Assembly (NCBI RefSeq): GCF_031846305.1
Contig: NZ_JAVRHY010000006.1
Coordinates: 168,042-232,041, forward strand
Length of the DNA stretch: 64,000 bases
Source of the DNA: Spectribacter acetivorans
GTDB lineage: Bacteria > Pseudomonadota > Gammaproteobacteria > Nevskiales > Salinisphaeraceae
Direction: 5' to 3'
Shown: positions 50,555 through 59,825 of the stretch, in pieces
How positions within the stretch are numbered: the first letter of the stretch is position 1
Layout of the letters: the number at the start of each line of letters is the position of its first letter
Notes under the pieces: generated by a model
The model's database searches: none
What the model saw: the letters and a program-made list of their open reading frames with translations, nothing else
What the model was told of the DNA's origin: nothing
Translations under genes and position numbers: made by a program

Positions 50555-51691
50555 CTACTTGTTGAAACGCCCACGTACCAGGTACTCCACTCGCCGCTCG
50601 CGACTGTTCTCGCGGTGGTTCACCAGACGAATTCCTGCATTCAACCGTGACGCCAGATTCGAAAACACCTCCTCGGCACCCTCGACTGCAGACGCGCCAG
50701 GCTGACGCGGCAGCTCGAACAACACCTCGAACGACACCGGGTCAAGATCACTTTCTGCCGACGTCTCGACCGATTTCGCCACCAGGCCGGGTTGATGCGC
50801 CAATGCCACTGCAATCTTCTGGCTAGGCCCAATCAGATCCTTCTTTCGCTCGAGCTTGGCCAGGAAGGTCTGCTGAGATCGAAGGCGATTGAGCGAGTCC
50901 TGTCCGGCTTCGTACTGAGCCTTGATTGGCGCCACCTCCGCCTCGAAGCTGTTCTTGGCGGAATTCAACGGCCCCAGCCCCAGCGCGTACGCGGCGCCAT
51001 AGCCGCCCATTCCTACCGCCAGGGCCATTGCAGGCAGCACGTAATCCTTCCTCGATGACAGGGAGTAGCCCAGATCCAGGGGATGGAAGCGAAGCCCCTT
51101 CTCGGCTGGATCGCTCACGCGTATTGGGTCCACCCCGGCGATTTCGATCCGCGGCAAGGGCTCAGCGAATAGAACCTGGTGCGTCTCGAACTCTTCGAGG
51201 CCCGTTAGCTGCAGCACAAGCTCAGCGAACTGTTGTTCGAAATCACCGGAATCCAGCTCCGGCAGCCGGCGTTGGTCATGGCGAACCAGTGCATTCGCCG
51301 TCATGACCCAGCTCTCGACAATCAGCGGTCCCCCGCCCGAGCTGCAGGCAGTAAAAAGAATGCAGTCGCGATTTCGCTTGAGCAGGTAATCCAGCACCTG
51401 GTCGTGGTAGGTGTATACCGAGGTGACTTTCTTGGCCTTGAGAGCGTCCACCACGTCGTTGTCGATATAGAGGATGTACTCGGAGGCGTCACCACTCTCG
51501 CTGGCCGTTCCGGGCAGCAGGCTCCCGCCACGGCGCCGAACCGCGGCCCGAACTGGCTGCTTGGTGAAGCCAAAGGGCGTTTCCCCACTATCACTGCCCA
51601 ATCGCCCTACCAACGCTTCACCGCAAAGCATGACTCGAGGCGACCGCCCCAGTCCGGCGACATCTTCGGCGCACTGGATATGTGTTGCCAT
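50555..51691 (-). CDS. GspL/PilM-PilN-like platform protein
   Basis: 378 residues. Residues 1-220 are cytoplasmic and contain an actin-like-looking fold region (SEYILYIDNDVVDALKAKKV, LFTACSSGGGPLIVESWVM). A membrane helix (about 222-242, VLPAMALAVGMGGYGAAYALG) and a periplasmic coiled coil plus ferredoxin-like end follow. This combines the roles of PilM and PilN, as in GspL and type IVb PilO2-type proteins. Start and stop overlap or touch both neighbours. Confidence 0.7.
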   Translation of the reverse strand: MATHIQCAEDVAGLGRSPRVMLCGEALVGRLGSDSGETPFGFTKQPVRAAVRRRGGSLLPGTASESGDASEYILYIDNDVVDALKAKKVTSVYTYHDQVLDYLLKRNRDCILFTACSSGGGPLIVESWVMTANALVRHDQRRLPELDSGDFEQQFAELVLQLTGLEEFETHQVLFAEPLPRIEIAGVDPIRVSDPAEKGLRFHPLDLGYSLSSRKDYVLPAMALAVGMGGYGAAYALGLGPLNSAKNSFEAEVAPIKAQYEAGQDSLNRLRSQQTFLAKLERKKDLIGPSQKIAVALAHQPGLVAKSVETSAESDLDPVSFEVLFELPRQPGASAVEGAEEVFSNLASRLNAGIRLVNHRENSRERRVEYLVRGRFNK

Positions 51692-52734
51692 CAGAGATTT
51701 TGCACCTGTGAAACCTGAATCAGGGTCATACCCAGCATCGGCGCGATAATCGCCGACGCTGCGATCGCCAGACCCACGTAGTTCGCCCCGGTCAGGATCC
51801 GGGTCATCCGGATCATCCCGTCTTCAATCAAGCTTGATTGCACTTCCTTGAGTGCTTCCGCGGTGTTGCCGGTCTGAGCGGACACCTGGAGGCCCGCACG
51901 CAACAGCACTGGCCACTTCCGCCTCGGGTCGCCTTGTGGCAGCGCGTGTGGCCTGAGTGACTTCGTCATGTCCTCGCCGGCGACGATGTCCGCCTCGAAC
52001 ATGCGATAGCTGTCGCGCATCCACGCCGGCACGGTGGCTGAGGAAATCCGGACCATCTCGTCATAGGGGATTGAGCCGGCGCTATCGAGCATGCACATGT
52101 AGCGGGCCCAGATGCCGCCGTACAGGGCTTGCAACGCGGAGTTGATGGCGGGCACTCGGGTCAGAAACGCCATGACGTCGGCGCGGTTTCCCTCTTCCCT
52201 GAAGTAGTACCAGAGCAGGAACACGCCCACCGCGATATAGGTCAGCAACCACATCCAGCTGGTGGTCAGGTACCCGTTGACCGCGTCGGATAAAGCGACC
52301 AGGCCAGTGCGGTTGTCCGCCTGGATGTTCTCGGTGGTCTTGGGTATGACCCAGATCACGTAGAAGCAGAAGATCAGGATCCCCGCGCCCGCATACAGGG
52401 CAGGCGTGACGATCTTGGTGGATAGTGTTTTCTTGATCTCCGACATCTTGCTGGTCAGTGTCTCGACGTTGGAAAGCACCTCCACCATCGAGCCTGACGC
52501 CTCACCTGCCTTGAGCGCTTCGCAGTAGGCAGACGGCCAGATGTAAAGCCGCGAGATTTCGCCGGACACATTCCGGCCTCGCGCCACCCCCTTGGCCGCC
52601 TCCTTCCACTTATCCGCCCACTTCCGCTGAATTTCGGAGAGCTGCATCAGGCACTCGTCCATGGGCATGCCCACGGCGATCATGTTGCGGAGCACTCGAG
52701 CCGATTCCTGAACTTCAGCGAGTTTCTGCGCCAT
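51691..52734 (-). CDS. pilR: PilR-type inner-membrane platform protein (T2SS F family)
   Basis: 347 residues with two GspF-type repeats (MIAVGMPMDECLMQLSEIQ; then the second half with FEADIVAGEDMTKSLRPHALPQ) and three strong membrane helices (ALYAGAGILIFCFYVIWVI, WMWLLTYIAVGVFLLWYYF, and the C-terminal YVGLAIAASAIIAPMLGM). It is the polytopic core of the pilus assembly motor and starts 2 bp after the ATPase gene ends. Confidence 0.9.
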   Translation of the reverse strand: MAQKLAEVQESARVLRNMIAVGMPMDECLMQLSEIQRKWADKWKEAAKGVARGRNVSGEISRLYIWPSAYCEALKAGEASGSMVEVLSNVETLTSKMSEIKKTLSTKIVTPALYAGAGILIFCFYVIWVIPKTTENIQADNRTGLVALSDAVNGYLTTSWMWLLTYIAVGVFLLWYYFREEGNRADVMAFLTRVPAINSALQALYGGIWARYMCMLDSAGSIPYDEMVRISSATVPAWMRDSYRMFEADIVAGEDMTKSLRPHALPQGDPRRKWPVLLRAGLQVSAQTGNTAEALKEVQSSLIEDGMIRMTRILTGANYVGLAIAASAIIAPMLGMTLIQVSQVQNL

Positions 52735-52736
52735 GC

Positions 52737-54632
52737 CTAGAACCCCAGGGACTCGAACCCGGTATCCCCGGACTCGATGAGCTGCATGACCGCCTGCTCC
52801 ATTCGCACGTCGATCGATTTCTCGATCTCCATGCGCGTGCCAACGCCGTCAATGAAGTAGTCCCGCGCCGCCGGCGAGAGCAGAAGAATTTCGTTGGCCG
52901 GAAGCACCCCAACCACACCGGTGCCGTCACACTTGTCGCACCCTGTCGCGTCATACACCTGAGACGGGTTCTCCAGCGACTCGATACCGCGCTGGCGCTT
53001 CAGGTACTCGATGTAATCGAGCTCGTCCTCGCTCGGTTTTCGGGCTTCCCGGCAGTCCCGGCATAGCCGCTTGACCAGCCGCTGGCTCACCATTGCCGTG
53101 ATCGAGCGAATCGCCGCGGATCGCATCTCGGGCTTTTCCGGGGGCAGCATATTCACCAGGCGCTCCACACCTGACATCGCGCTCTCCGCGTGAAGCGTCG
53201 ACACCACCAGATGGCCCGTGGCGGCGTACTGCACCGCCGAAGTGGCCGTCTGCTGATCTCGGATTTCGCCCATCCAGATCATGTCCGGGTCGTGGCGCAT
53301 GACGTTTCGGAAGATCAGCCCGAAGCCTTCGTCCGTACCACGCATTTCGTAGGGCACCTGGATCTGGGTCACGCCGGGCACTAGCCGCTCGATCGGGTCC
53401 TCAATCGACAGACGCGACCGCCGCATACCGTAGATCTGTTCGTGCAGATTCAGGATGCCCGCGATGGTCGTGGACTTGCCAGATCCGGTCGGACCCACCA
53501 GCATGATCAGACCCTGGGAGGGCCGTACCGCCTTCTTGAGCACCTCGATCAGCCGCGGGGCAACCTTTTTCTTGGTCAGGTCCACGCGCCCACTTTCCAT
53601 CGCCATCAGTCGAAGGCGGATCGAGATGGCGTCGCTACCGCTTGACCCCGTATCGTGCGACAGCGGAATGAATGAACACCGGATATTGAACAGCCGGCCA
53701 TCTCGCAGGCTGTACTGGTAATTGCCGTCGAGCGGCTTTTTCACTCGCTCCGGTTTGATCATCGCGCCGGAAGCACGCAGCAGATAACGGGTGACCTCGG
53801 TGTACTGCTCCGCCGTCATCTTCTCGGCGATAGGCAACAGGTCGCCGTAGACGCGGTTCTGAAGGATCGGGGCACCACCCGGGCCGGGGTCGATATGGAT
53901 GTCCGTGGCCTCGTTGTCCGCGGCCAGCCGATGGATCGAGGCGAGCTTGCGAAACGCATGATCCGCCTGCAGCGAATTCTCGCTGATGACCCGCACACCA
54001 CCTGTCATCCCCTGGGTGCCGGTATTCTGTTCGGCAAAGCTTGCCAGGGATGCCAGTACCTCGTTTCGCCGACCCACAGCCACCACGGCATCTTCACCGA
54101 AGCGGTTTCGGAGCGCGCAGTTTCTCCGCTCTGCTCCCGCCATCTGCTGGTAACGACGAAGCGCATTCTCCAGGTCACCGAAGACCAGCACCGGGGTTTC
54201 CCCCTGCAGCGTCATCAGCATGCAGCTGTAACGCTCACATTCGTCGCAGATGATGGGCTCATTCATCGAGCCATGAGCCATCAACTCACCAGCAGACCCC
54301 CCGAGCTCCGGGAAATACTGGATTCCCTCCTGAAGGCACTGCAGGCGCTGTGTCTCGCCGATAAGGTCAGGCTCCTCGGTCGTGAATACCGCAATCGACC
54401 GCGATCGCTCGCCATACTTCTTGACGATTTCATCAATACGGGCGCTTTTAAGCAGGCCAGAAGCTCGTATTACCTCCGGCATTGATTTGCCGCGCACCTT
54501 CAGGCAAAGACTCGCGTCTTTGATGATTCGCTCATTTGGCTTTTTCCAGCCCCACTCGGAAATCAGCGAGACCACACGGTCGTCCATTGATTCCAGGGTC
54601 TGTACTTCACCGTCCATCATCCCTGACCTCAC
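52737..54632 (-). CDS. pilQ: PilQ-type assembly ATPase (GspE/PilB family)
   Basis: 631 residues. Walker A is MLVGPTGSGKSTTIAG (about 376-391), the Asp box lies in LSIEDPIERLVPG, the Walker B-like segment is HDPDMIWMGEIRDQQTA, and the His box is in GHLVVSTLHAESA. CxxC pairs (ICDEC in the N-terminal part, LCRDC and CDKCDG near the C-terminus) suggest zinc binding as in PilB/GspE. It powers pilin polymerisation at the inner membrane. No retraction ATPase gene is in the window. Confidence 0.95.
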   Translation of the reverse strand: MRSGMMDGEVQTLESMDDRVVSLISEWGWKKPNERIIKDASLCLKVRGKSMPEVIRASGLLKSARIDEIVKKYGERSRSIAVFTTEEPDLIGETQRLQCLQEGIQYFPELGGSAGELMAHGSMNEPIICDECERYSCMLMTLQGETPVLVFGDLENALRRYQQMAGAERRNCALRNRFGEDAVVAVGRRNEVLASLASFAEQNTGTQGMTGGVRVISENSLQADHAFRKLASIHRLAADNEATDIHIDPGPGGAPILQNRVYGDLLPIAEKMTAEQYTEVTRYLLRASGAMIKPERVKKPLDGNYQYSLRDGRLFNIRCSFIPLSHDTGSSGSDAISIRLRLMAMESGRVDLTKKKVAPRLIEVLKKAVRPSQGLIMLVGPTGSGKSTTIAGILNLHEQIYGMRRSRLSIEDPIERLVPGVTQIQVPYEMRGTDEGFGLIFRNVMRHDPDMIWMGEIRDQQTATSAVQYAATGHLVVSTLHAESAMSGVERLVNMLPPEKPEMRSAAIRSITAMVSQRLVKRLCRDCREARKPSEDELDYIEYLKRQRGIESLENPSQVYDATGCDKCDGTGVVGVLPANEILLLSPAARDYFIDGVGTRMEIEKSIDVRMEQAVMQLIESGDTGFESLGF

Positions 54633-55459
54633 AAAACACTCGCCGGGATAAAGATTTCCTCGGCGATGAAAACGGGGTTGCCCGACTCGTCCTGAATCGG
54701 GGTCTGAACCTGCAGCACGGCATGATTGGAATCGATGTAGACGTATTCGATCGGGTTGCCATACACCGGGTCGAACAGGCTGTCGCAGGACACGAATACG
54801 CTGCCCAGAACATAGGTCCCGCCACAGGCCGGCCCGCCGCCGGCGTAGCCCACCACCCCTCCAAGAAAGGCGGCATCGCCAGGATTCATTTCCACCGCGC
54901 CTCCGCCCTCGGTCGGGAAGCCGCCGGCGATACTGAAATGGTCTGCCATAACCCCGAGCGTTCGAATCAGGTGTTCCCGCACGAATCCAATCGCTGATGC
55001 CGGCCGACTGGCGTCTTCGATCACTCGCGCGAAAATCGCCCTCGGCGGGCAGAATGAAGCCGGGTCAACCGTGAAGTCGCCCCCACACTGGTTGTCCGAC
55101 AAGAACAGCGCGTCGCTGTCGTGTGCAAAAGGATCTCTTGCAAAGACCAATGCCCGATCAAAGGTCCAGGCGCCGCCACCGGCGCCCATGGAAACGTCCC
55201 GCCGCAATTCGTAAACGATGCGCGGGTCGATATCGAGTTCAAGAGTGGCGTAGTCAGCTTCTGCTACCAGTTCATCCAGATCATCCGGATAGCGAGCAAA
55301 GCGATCTTCGAATTCCGCTACGGCAGCTGCCACGTTTTCTGCCTCAATCGCCAGCCGCTGCCGGTCGATCTCTCGGAAATCCTGATAAAGCTCACCGGTC
55401 AACGTCGACAGCTGTGCGCCAGCCAGGGACATCAGGACCAGGGTGAGAATCATGTACAT
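54629..55459 (-). CDS. membrane-anchored pilus-operon protein, unknown
   Basis: 276 residues beginning with one hydrophobic segment (MYMILTLVLMSLAGAQLSTL) and continuing in a periplasmic domain with several cysteines (DNQCGGDF, ASFCPPRAI, GPACGGTY, VSCDSLFD). The N-terminus looks like a degenerate pilin helix but lacks the G|FxxxE prepilin site. A minor-pilin-like or pilus-associated role is inferred from its place between the major pilin and the ATPase, which it overlaps by ATGA. A hairpin lies just upstream. Confidence 0.6.
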   Translation of the reverse strand: MYMILTLVLMSLAGAQLSTLTGELYQDFREIDRQRLAIEAENVAAAVAEFEDRFARYPDDLDELVAEADYATLELDIDPRIVYELRRDVSMGAGGGAWTFDRALVFARDPFAHDSDALFLSDNQCGGDFTVDPASFCPPRAIFARVIEDASRPASAIGFVREHLIRTLGVMADHFSIAGGFPTEGGGAVEMNPGDAAFLGGVVGYAGGGPACGGTYVLGSVFVSCDSLFDPVYGNPIEYVYIDSNHAVLQVQTPIQDESGNPVFIAEEIFIPASVL

Positions 55460-55483
55460 GGGATGTTTGTGGTTCCGGAAAGC

Positions 55484-55505
55484 GGGGCGCCGTCCCTGGC
55501 GCCCC
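55484..55505 (-). terminator. attenuator-like hairpin after the pilin gene
   Basis: Perfect eight-base GC-only stem GGGGCGCC / GGCGCCCC with a six-base loop between the pilin gene and the downstream assembly genes. On the minus strand only GCTTTCC follows, so termination would be partial. Such hairpins let pilin mRNA exceed that of machinery genes. Confidence 0.6.
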
Positions 55506-55523
55506 TTAACTTCCGTCGCCGAT

Positions 55524-56159
55524 CTAGCGAATATCCACGGTCACGTCGACGGTCGGGTGCAGACCACCCGCAACCGCGCCGTAAACCAGATCGCCATTGG
55601 CTTCGCCACCGGCCGCATAGGCGTCGGCCGGCTCGATGGTTTCAACCATGGCCTGCACGACATTGGCCGGCACGTTGACGAAGGTGAACGTCGCCTCACC
55701 GTCGGTCACGTTCTTGGCGTCGTCGATCTGGACCTCATAGCCCTCGACCTCATACACGCCAGGCGTACCCACGGCCGGCTCGGTCACCACGGCGACAGCG
55801 TCACGCAGACTGCCGGCACCAGTGCGGTCGTAACCCTGCTGGAAGTCCGCGTCGATAAAATCGCGGCCATCAACAATCACGTCCAGCCAGGAGTTGCCGT
55901 TGTCATCAACAGCCGGGTGCGCGCTGTCCATCGTCGCCGGCAGACCGAGCTGGGTATTCACGGTCGATGCCAGAAGACCGGCCGAGCCTGCGAAGGTCTC
56001 GATGGCTTCGGCACGAGCCGAAGCCGCCGCCGAGCCGGTAAAGCGGGTGGCGATGATGCCGGCAACGATACCCAGGATGACAACCACGATGGCCAGTTCG
56101 ACCAGGGTGAAACCCTTCTGTCGAGCCGCCTTGAAACGCGGGGTGTACTTCAGTTTCAT
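55524..56159 (-). CDS. pilS: major type IV prepilin (PilS-like)
   Basis: 211 residues. A 15-residue leader ends with the prepilin peptidase site KG|FTLVELAIVVVILGIVAG, including Glu at position 5 of the mature chain. The rest is a soluble pilin head, DGxxxDxD-rich in the middle, without a C-terminal cysteine pair. Box C stands 73 bp upstream after a strong terminator, so the pilin heads its own transcription unit. No prepilin peptidase gene is visible in the window. Confidence 0.93.
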   Translation of the reverse strand: MKLKYTPRFKAARQKGFTLVELAIVVVILGIVAGIIATRFTGSAAASARAEAIETFAGSAGLLASTVNTQLGLPATMDSAHPAVDDNGNSWLDVIVDGRDFIDADFQQGYDRTGAGSLRDAVAVVTEPAVGTPGVYEVEGYEVQIDDAKNVTDGEATFTFVNVPANVVQAMVETIEPADAYAAGGEANGDLVYGAVAGGLHPTVDVTVDIR

Positions 56160-56231
56160 GCTTTCTTCCTCACTCTATTGTTAAGCGATTCACCGCCACT
56201 GGCAGCGTTTATGAAGCCGCCACCGGCGGCC

Positions 56232-56249
56232 TGTAGGAATAGTCCCGCA
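56232..56249 (-). promoter_or_regulatory. pilus-island box C
   Basis: On the minus strand TGCGGGACTATTCCTACA, identical to box A over its first 15 bases. The core starts 90 bp upstream of the pilin gene start. The TTTGTC-like part is poor here (TGCGCC at the expected spacing). It lies just downstream of the previous operon's terminator, as expected for a promoter. Confidence 0.6.
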
Positions 56250-56270
56250 CTGCAAGGCGCAATCGGGAAG

Positions 56271-56298
56271 AAAAAACCCGGCTTTTACGCCGGGTTTT
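56271..56298. terminator. bidirectional rho-independent terminator
   Basis: Stem AACCCGGC / GCCGGGTT with loop TTTTAC, flanked by A-rich and T-rich runs on both sides. It ends the leftward unit 59826-61424 through 56332, immediately ahead of box C. Confidence 0.85.
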
Positions 56299-56331
56299 CG
56301 GAGGGTCTTGTCGTCGGGCCGGTCGACAGGC

Positions 56332-57351
56332 TTAGAAGGTAAGCACGACGTTGTCCCCAGGCGCCCCGGGCGCAATGCCCTCCGAGACCGATTCATGAAT
56401 CCGAATCGCGGCACTGTGAGGTAGAGCCCCCTCACCGCCGATGGCCGGGTCATAGTCTCGGCAATACTCGATGCGACCACCGGATGCGGTCACGCCATAC
56501 TCCGCCGGCGCCAAGCCAATCTGTGCCAGGACGTTGACATTCCCCGCACTCAGGTCGTACCAGCCGTCATAGCAACCCTGATTGCCGCCAGGGGCATTGC
56601 CAGACAGATTCGGTGCACCTGCCCCGTTCGGGGCCGGAAAGAAGTTGTCGATACTTGAGGGATCACTGGACAATGCAATCGCGTCATAGATGATCTGCAG
56701 CTTGTCCCGCACCCTATTGAGGCGCTCGTAAGTCACTTCGAGGCGCTCACGCTCGGTTGAGAGCGTCGAAAAACGGACCCCGCCGAAATCATCGCCTACC
56801 GGCTCCCAGGTATCACGATTGGCCACTGTGAGTAGTGGCGAGTCCCCAGGCACACCACTGGCGGCCGGGTTGCAGTTGGCATCCTCCAACCGGCACGCCG
56901 TTTGGTAGATCACACCGAAATCATAGGTCACCGTCACCGGCGGCGAAGCCGAATCGAAGCCGGTCAGGCTTGTCTGCGTGGTCAGGTCTGTCAGACGCTG
57001 ATAGACCCGCACTCGCTGTGAGGCAAACCCGTCATCATTGATCATCGCTCCATTGACGCCGGCATCAGCCAGTGCGGTGGCCAATGCCACATCCCCAGGA
57101 TTCAGCACAGAATTATTGAACCCCCCGCCAGTGTATGGCGCGGGCAACCCATTGCCGGTCTCCCGGTCAAACGCCACCATCGCCCTTGCGATCAGAGCGT
57201 TCTGGCGGCCCTGGTCATTGAAGTAATGCGACTGGCTTACCGAGTTGAGCGATGTAAAGAGGGTCCCAATCACTGCCCCCACGATTCCGATCACCAGTAC
57301 GGTGATCGTCAGTTCCGCCAGGGTGAAACCCCGTTGATATCTCTTACTCAT
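56332..57351 (-). CDS. type IV prepilin-like minor pilin (possibly PilV-like)
   Basis: 339 residues. The leader MSKRYQRG is followed by FTLAELTITVLVIGIVGAVIG, a prepilin peptidase site with Glu 5. The head domain is large, with cysteines in QTACRLEDANCNPA, NQGCYDGWYD and IEYCRDYD. Its size exceeds the major pilin, as for tip adhesin pilins such as PilV, but it is encoded upstream of the major pilin rather than downstream. It overlaps the secretin gene by 4 bp. Confidence 0.83.
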   Translation of the reverse strand: MSKRYQRGFTLAELTITVLVIGIVGAVIGTLFTSLNSVSQSHYFNDQGRQNALIARAMVAFDRETGNGLPAPYTGGGFNNSVLNPGDVALATALADAGVNGAMINDDGFASQRVRVYQRLTDLTTQTSLTGFDSASPPVTVTYDFGVIYQTACRLEDANCNPAASGVPGDSPLLTVANRDTWEPVGDDFGGVRFSTLSTERERLEVTYERLNRVRDKLQIIYDAIALSSDPSSIDNFFPAPNGAGAPNLSGNAPGGNQGCYDGWYDLSAGNVNVLAQIGLAPAEYGVTASGGRIEYCRDYDPAIGGEGALPHSAAIRIHESVSEGIAPGAPGDNVVLTF

Positions 57352-59159
57352 TGCGAGGCGACCTCCAGACCACGATCCGGTTCCTTCACGCGCACCGAGA
57401 GCAGGAAGTAGTAGGTGCTCACGATCTCGTTTTCGCTGGCCTTGCCAAACGCGGCGCCAACCGGTGAATCCTTCAGCCCGGTTACCCCCGAAGAGTTCGA
57501 TCGATAATCCTGCAGGGTCTGACCGCCGACCACTACCAACGCGCCATCCTTGAGTAGCGTCTCACCCTGGTAACTGATCGTGCGATCCAGCGGAATATCG
57601 GTATTGATGACCTGTGTGCCGTTGCCATTGCTCACCACCTGATCAATGGTCAGGACGCCGCTACGCAATATCTGAGTAATGCTGATCTGAGTCCGAACCA
57701 CATCCTTTATGGCGTCGTACTGTGGATTCAGGCGCAGGCTTGTACCGAACTGGAACGGAATCAGGTTGTTGGTTCGAGTGGTCTGGGCGGTGGTCTGATT
57801 GAGCGTCGTGTTTTCACTGATTAGGTTCACGTAGGTTCGATCGTTCTGGCTAAACGACACCGGCACGCCAGAACTCGTGCTCAGAAACGGCTTCTGGACC
57901 GTCTTGACGTCGCCGTGTTGCTCCAGGTAGCCCAGGAAGGCTTGCACGATCGTGTCGCTGCCAACATACCGGCCGCCAACCACGCTCTGGGTCAATGCGT
58001 TGGGCGCGGCCCCAATCAGGCCACCGAGGTTTGGCGGAGAAATGGTTACGCCGCCAAGGGCGTTGTTGGACACGATCGCGTCAAAACGACTCGAGGCCAG
58101 ACCTGCAATCACACCCAGATCGAGGCCCTTTGCTTCATCCCGGGTGCTTGACACCAACACAAGACGTCCCTCGAACTCGAGAACCGTATTGAGCTCAGCC
58201 GACAGCCCCTCGATGTACTCGCCAACCTGGTCAAGCACATAATCCGGCGCCTGCACAGTAATAGCGCCGGTAGAGGGGTTCACCGAGAATCGCCCGATTG
58301 TTCTTTCCTCGAACAGCTCACCCCCGCCTCGGCTGCTTGCCAGCGCTGCCTGGGCACGCTGCTGCTGCGCCTGGCGCCCAGGCGCCTCAAAGCCTTCGAT
58401 GGACACCCCACCCCCACCGACCTCGCTGGCCACCGGGACGAGTACGGTCATCCGCTCGGTAAGCTCCGCCTCGATGGCGCCCCAGAACTCCCCATCAGAG
58501 TTCACCGACGTAGTGGTTGTGTCTTCATTGCCCCCGGTCAACGCGGTCAGCCCGGATACACCGCCCTGGCCTCCAGCCCCGCCACCGGCACCGCCGGCGC
58601 CTGCACCGCCGCCCGCGGCGGCATCGTCGTTGCCCGACTCAGCCAGCAGCTCCGATCCGTAGCTGGTGGACCGGTTGCCGATGTTGATATCCCAGGTCCG
58701 GGACTTCATCGGCGTGATCGTGACGTAGTTCGGATCCGTATTGACCTTGAAACCAAGACCCATCGAAGAGAAGAGTACGGTCATGGCCGTCAGGGCGTCG
58801 GTATCCGAAATACCCGCACCGGTGTAGTAGTAGGAGCCAAGAGGCAATTGCCAGGAAAATTCAACGCCCTGGGCGTTAAGCGCTCGCACAAGCTCCCTGG
58901 CCGAAATCGCCCCTTTCGGCTCGGTGATGCTCACCGGTATCCGTCGCAGCCACTCGTACTCATCGACCTTGATCGGCGTCGGATCGACATAGGGTGCATC
59001 CACCACCGATACGTTCGGCGTGGACGCGGAAATCATCTCCCGAGCTTCACGCATCGTTTCGTTGGCGTCAGCCTCGAGTTCCTTCGGCGCATTGGTCGTC
59101 ACGCAACCCAACACCAATGCGCCGGCCAGCACGCTAACTGAGAGCTTCACTACTTTCAT
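57348..59159 (-). CDS. pilN: PilN-type outer-membrane secretin lipoprotein
   Basis: 603 residues with lipobox LVLGC near residue 19. An N-terminal short-domain region (EWLRRIPVSITEPKGAISA) precedes an extreme Gly/Ala linker (about 185-210). The secretin domain has TVQKPFLSTSSGVPVSF, QFGTSLRLNPQYDAIKDVV and a terminal LKDGALVVVGGQTLQDYRS. It forms the outer-membrane ring through which the pilus passes. It overlaps the upstream TcpQ-like gene by 4 bp, matching the PilL-PilN order of R64-type operons. Confidence 0.93.
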   Translation of the reverse strand: MKVVKLSVSVLAGALVLGCVTTNAPKELEADANETMREAREMISASTPNVSVVDAPYVDPTPIKVDEYEWLRRIPVSITEPKGAISARELVRALNAQGVEFSWQLPLGSYYYTGAGISDTDALTAMTVLFSSMGLGFKVNTDPNYVTITPMKSRTWDINIGNRSTSYGSELLAESGNDDAAAGGGAGAGGAGGGAGGQGGVSGLTALTGGNEDTTTTSVNSDGEFWGAIEAELTERMTVLVPVASEVGGGGVSIEGFEAPGRQAQQQRAQAALASSRGGGELFEERTIGRFSVNPSTGAITVQAPDYVLDQVGEYIEGLSAELNTVLEFEGRLVLVSSTRDEAKGLDLGVIAGLASSRFDAIVSNNALGGVTISPPNLGGLIGAAPNALTQSVVGGRYVGSDTIVQAFLGYLEQHGDVKTVQKPFLSTSSGVPVSFSQNDRTYVNLISENTTLNQTTAQTTRTNNLIPFQFGTSLRLNPQYDAIKDVVRTQISITQILRSGVLTIDQVVSNGNGTQVINTDIPLDRTISYQGETLLKDGALVVVGGQTLQDYRSNSSGVTGLKDSPVGAAFGKASENEIVSTYYFLLSVRVKEPDRGLEVASQ

Positions 59160-59812
59160 TTGCTACACCTTGTGTTCAAATCCATTGTCGGGGCCAGAAC
59201 CGCGGTCATGTCCGCTTCGTGCAGGGAAGCACGCACCGGAAACCCGGCCAGCAACTGCGAGAGCAGTTCCGCGCTACGCCACCCCACAATCTGGTGGTCC
59301 TTTTGAATGCGCCAATCCACACACGCCGCCTGGCCCACCCAGACGGGATCGCCGTAGCCATGGGATTCGAGCAACCGCGCCACGTTTTCTTTCAGATGTC
59401 CGGCGCGCACGTCATACAACATCTTTTCCCCGTGGCTTCTTCCGATCACACGCAAGACACGCTCATCCGTCCCCGGTTGGTAACGCACCTTGGCCGCATC
59501 AGCATCGAAGCCCGCCGCCGTAGCTATTTCTCGAACATGCCTCGCGCGCTTTGCCTGCAGATCCCATCCCCATGGGATGTCCGCATTCTCTTTCTCAACC
59601 ACGATCTCGATTTGGGTTTTCCCTTTTTCCTGCAGGCGACCCAGATGAGTGCGAAGCCGAGCATCAGCTTCTTTGCTCAGCACCGCCTGACCCGGCTCGA
59701 ACACCACTGGCGAGCCGGCGTCACCCAGCCCAACAACAACGCCGCTGGCAAGCATCAGACCGGAGGCGAACAGCCACCGCCTGACCGCGCCAATCATTGT
59801 GTTTTCTCGCAT
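59156..59812 (-). CDS. OmpA/TcpQ-like pilus protein, PilL-type paralog 2
   Basis: 218 residues from ATG 59812, nine bases after GGAG; ATG 59797 is possible. Signal peptide WLFASGLMLASGVVVGLGDA. Residues to about 120 resemble an OmpA-like domain (VVFEPGQAVLSKEADARLRTHL, then DLQAKRARHVREIATAAGFD). The C-terminal half is TcpQ/PilL-like (VRAGHLKENVARLLESHGYGDPVW, ACVDWRI). It is paralogous to 41858-42484. The overlap with the secretin gene suggests it pilots or stabilises that secretin. Confidence 0.77.
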   Translation of the reverse strand: MRENTMIGAVRRWLFASGLMLASGVVVGLGDAGSPVVFEPGQAVLSKEADARLRTHLGRLQEKGKTQIEIVVEKENADIPWGWDLQAKRARHVREIATAAGFDADAAKVRYQPGTDERVLRVIGRSHGEKMLYDVRAGHLKENVARLLESHGYGDPVWVGQAACVDWRIQKDHQIVGWRSAELLSQLLAGFPVRASLHEADMTAVLAPTMDLNTRCSK

Positions 59813-59825
59813 CGACGGCGCTCCA

